Under the pieces are notes generated by a model. That model ran no database searches. It saw only the letters and a list, made by a program, of their open reading frames with translations, and had not been told where the DNA came from. DNA of 5,278 nt from Candidatus Heimdallarchaeota archaeon (GTDB lineage: Archaea; Asgardarchaeota; Heimdallarchaeia; Heimdallarchaeales; Heimdallarchaeaceae), in assembly GCA_016839985.1 (NCBI GenBank), contig JAEOTG010000403.1:1-5278 (forward strand). Reading direction: 5' to 3'. Below are positions 4,557-5,278 of this stretch, one piece after another. Each line of letters begins with the position of its first letter. Positions within the stretch are counted from its first letter, which is position 1. The position numbers were made by a program, and so were the translations under genes.

Positions 4557-5243
4557 ATGCTCAATGGTTGGATAAAACTTCACAGAAAAATACTCAACAA
4601 TGGGATGATAAAAACAGATCATCGTGCTTATATTGTATTTTCAGTTATTCTTTTAATGGTTGACAAAAACACCGGAAGATGGCTTACTGGGAGATTCATG
4701 TTGGGACAATTAACGGGTTTGAAACCAATTACCGCTTATAGTTCACTCAAACGTCTACAGAACAAGTGGGGTGTAATTTCGATAAATAGTAACAACAAAT
4801 ATAGCGTTATTAGTGTGTTAAACTGGGACAAATATCAAAAATTAGAAAACGGTAAGAACAACAAAGTAACAACAAAACAACAACAAAGTAACAACAAAGT
4901 AACACTAAACAAGAATAAAGAATTAAGAATTAAGAAAGATATATCTACTAACGTAGATATATCTGGAACCAAGCAAATAGTAGAAATCCTAGAAATGTTT
5001 GAGAAAACCGTGAATCCCACGATTAACTACGGAAACAAGACTAATCGTAAGGCGGCGGGTGACTTGATTAAGAAGTTTGGCCTTGAAAGGACGAAACAAT
5101 TTGTCAAATTGGCTGTAGATGCACAAGGCAAGGATTTTGCTCCCACGATAACCACGCCATACCAGTTGTATAATAAATTGGCCGAACTCCGGATTTTTTA
5201 TGAAAGAAACAAGAGTAAACAGGCTAAAATATTAAAATTATGA
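4557..5243 (+). CDS. Phage replication initiator / replisome organiser with winged-helix N-terminus
   Basis: The product has 228 residues. The N-terminus GWIKLHRKILN (4-14) is typical of phage replication proteins of the O / DnaD-like type. Residues about 1-95 fit a winged-helix DNA-binding domain, with a recognition-helix region near LKPITAYSSLKRLQNK (55-70) and a wing at VISINSNNKYSVISV (73-87). Residues about 97-138 are a low-complexity Asn/Lys/Gln linker. The C-terminal domain (about 139-220) contains FEKTVNPTINYGNKTNRKAA and TITTPYQLYNKLAELR, a pattern known from phage replication proteins that is thought to contact the helicase or its loader. The linker is encoded by tandem 11-bp DNA repeats, so the gene probably carries the origin it binds. 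It starts 9 nt after the SSB-like gene and its stop overlaps the next ATG (ATGA). No Shine-Dalgarno site is seen. Confidence 0.75.
   Translation: MLNGWIKLHRKILNNGMIKTDHRAYIVFSVILLMVDKNTGRWLTGRFMLGQLTGLKPITAYSSLKRLQNKWGVISINSNNKYSVISVLNWDKYQKLENGKNNKVTTKQQQSNNKVTLNKNKELRIKKDISTNVDISGTKQIVEILEMFEKTVNPTINYGNKTNRKAAGDLIKKFGLERTKQFVKLAVDAQGKDFAPTITTPYQLYNKLAELRIFYERNKSKQAKILKL
4857..4903 (+). repeat. Tandem 11-bp iteron-like repeats inside the initiator gene
   Basis: Four consecutive 11-mers begin at 4857, 4868, 4879 and 4890: three are AACAACAAAGT and the second is AACAACAAAAC. A fifth, degenerate unit starts at 4901. An isolated AGTAACAACAAA also occurs at 4788-4799. The 11-nt period is not a multiple of three, so the repeat is conserved as DNA rather than as a protein repeat, and it nearly matches one helical turn. 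This is what iterons bound by a replication initiator look like. Confidence 0.65.
4912..4939 (+). repeat. AT-rich 7-bp repeats, candidate DNA-unwinding element
   Basis: Consecutive heptamers AGAATAA (4912), AGAATTA (4919), AGAATTA (4926) and AGAAAGA (4933) follow the iterons directly. Their 7-nt period is also out of step with the codons. Position and composition fit an unwinding element beside iterons. Confidence 0.45.
4937..4964. repeat. 12-bp perfect palindrome beside the candidate origin
   Basis: AGATATATCTAC (4937-4948) is the exact inverse complement of GTAGATATATCT (4953-4964), with a TAAC loop. It is within the initiator coding sequence (codons 127-136), next to the AT-rich heptamers. 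It could be a cruciform, a protein-binding site or a hairpin in the mRNA. Confidence 0.6.
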
Positions 5244-5278
5244 AACAAATAACAGATAAAACATGGTTTATTGCTTAC
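5240..5278 (+). CDS. Start of another gene, cut by the window edge
   Basis: ATG 5240 overlaps the initiator stop (ATGA) and the frame stays open for 13 codons to the window end, giving MKQITDKTWFIAY. No strong Shine-Dalgarno site precedes it. By position it could encode a helicase, a helicase loader or another replication protein, but the sequence is too short to tell. Confidence 0.5.
   Translation, partial: MKQITDKTWFIAY

Larger units (their letters stand above)
4788..4964. other. Candidate replication origin embedded in the initiator gene
   Basis: The region combines an isolated iteron-like copy, four tandem 11-bp repeats, AT-rich 7-bp repeats and a palindrome within 180 bp. All lie in the stretch coding for the flexible linker between the two domains of the initiator, where coding constraint is lowest. 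Lambda and several phages of low-GC Gram-positive bacteria place their origins in the same position. The assignment is by analogy. Confidence 0.55.

Noticed and set aside
4857..4903. CRISPR array
   Set aside because: Units are only 11 bp and directly adjacent, with no unique spacers, and lie inside a coding gene.

Overview
The window is AT-rich DNA with every supported gene on the + strand. It looks like part of a bacteriophage or prophage of a low-GC bacterium. The reasons are short genes packed almost end to end, ATGA overlaps, several small zinc-ribbon proteins, a phage-style replication initiator with a possible internal origin, and no housekeeping genes. TGA closes several genes that overlap their neighbours, so the standard bacterial code fits. 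The host cannot be named from the sequence; strong AAGGAGG-type ribosome binding sites in the left half imply a host that uses Shine-Dalgarno initiation.

Region 1 (1-193) has no recognised gene but holds a folded-RNA candidate at 47-151: a 13-bp perfect stem around an interior that can form a pseudoknot. Region 2 (194-3238) is one tightly packed block of eight genes, all with good ribosome binding sites: a 22-residue very basic peptide (GTG start), a metallophosphoesterase with an N-terminal SANT-like domain, a minimal HAD-type phosphatase, three consecutive small zinc-ribbon proteins, an exported trypsin-like serine protease, and a 73-residue helical protein. An intrinsic terminator (3259-3299) ends the block. 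Four of these genes, and a fifth further on, are too short for a 60-residue cutoff, or start elsewhere than the longest open frame suggests.

Region 3 (3300-3680) is mostly non-coding: a long interrupted stem-loop (3307-3407), a 44-residue very acidic ORF, and a second long stem-loop (3605-3652). Region 4 (3681-5278) looks like a DNA replication module: a 288-residue protein with an SSB-like acidic tail, a winged-helix replication initiator (replisome-organiser type), and the first 13 codons of another gene. Inside the initiator gene are tandem 11-bp direct repeats, 7-bp AT-rich repeats and a 12-bp palindrome, which together resemble a lambda-type origin embedded in its own initiator gene.

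The most notable points are this candidate origin, the switch from strong Shine-Dalgarno sites (left block) to none (right block), the exchanged Asp/Asn metal ligands in the metallophosphoesterase, and the zinc-ribbon tandem array. No complete new defence or mobile system can be demonstrated. All functional calls come from motif reading alone.
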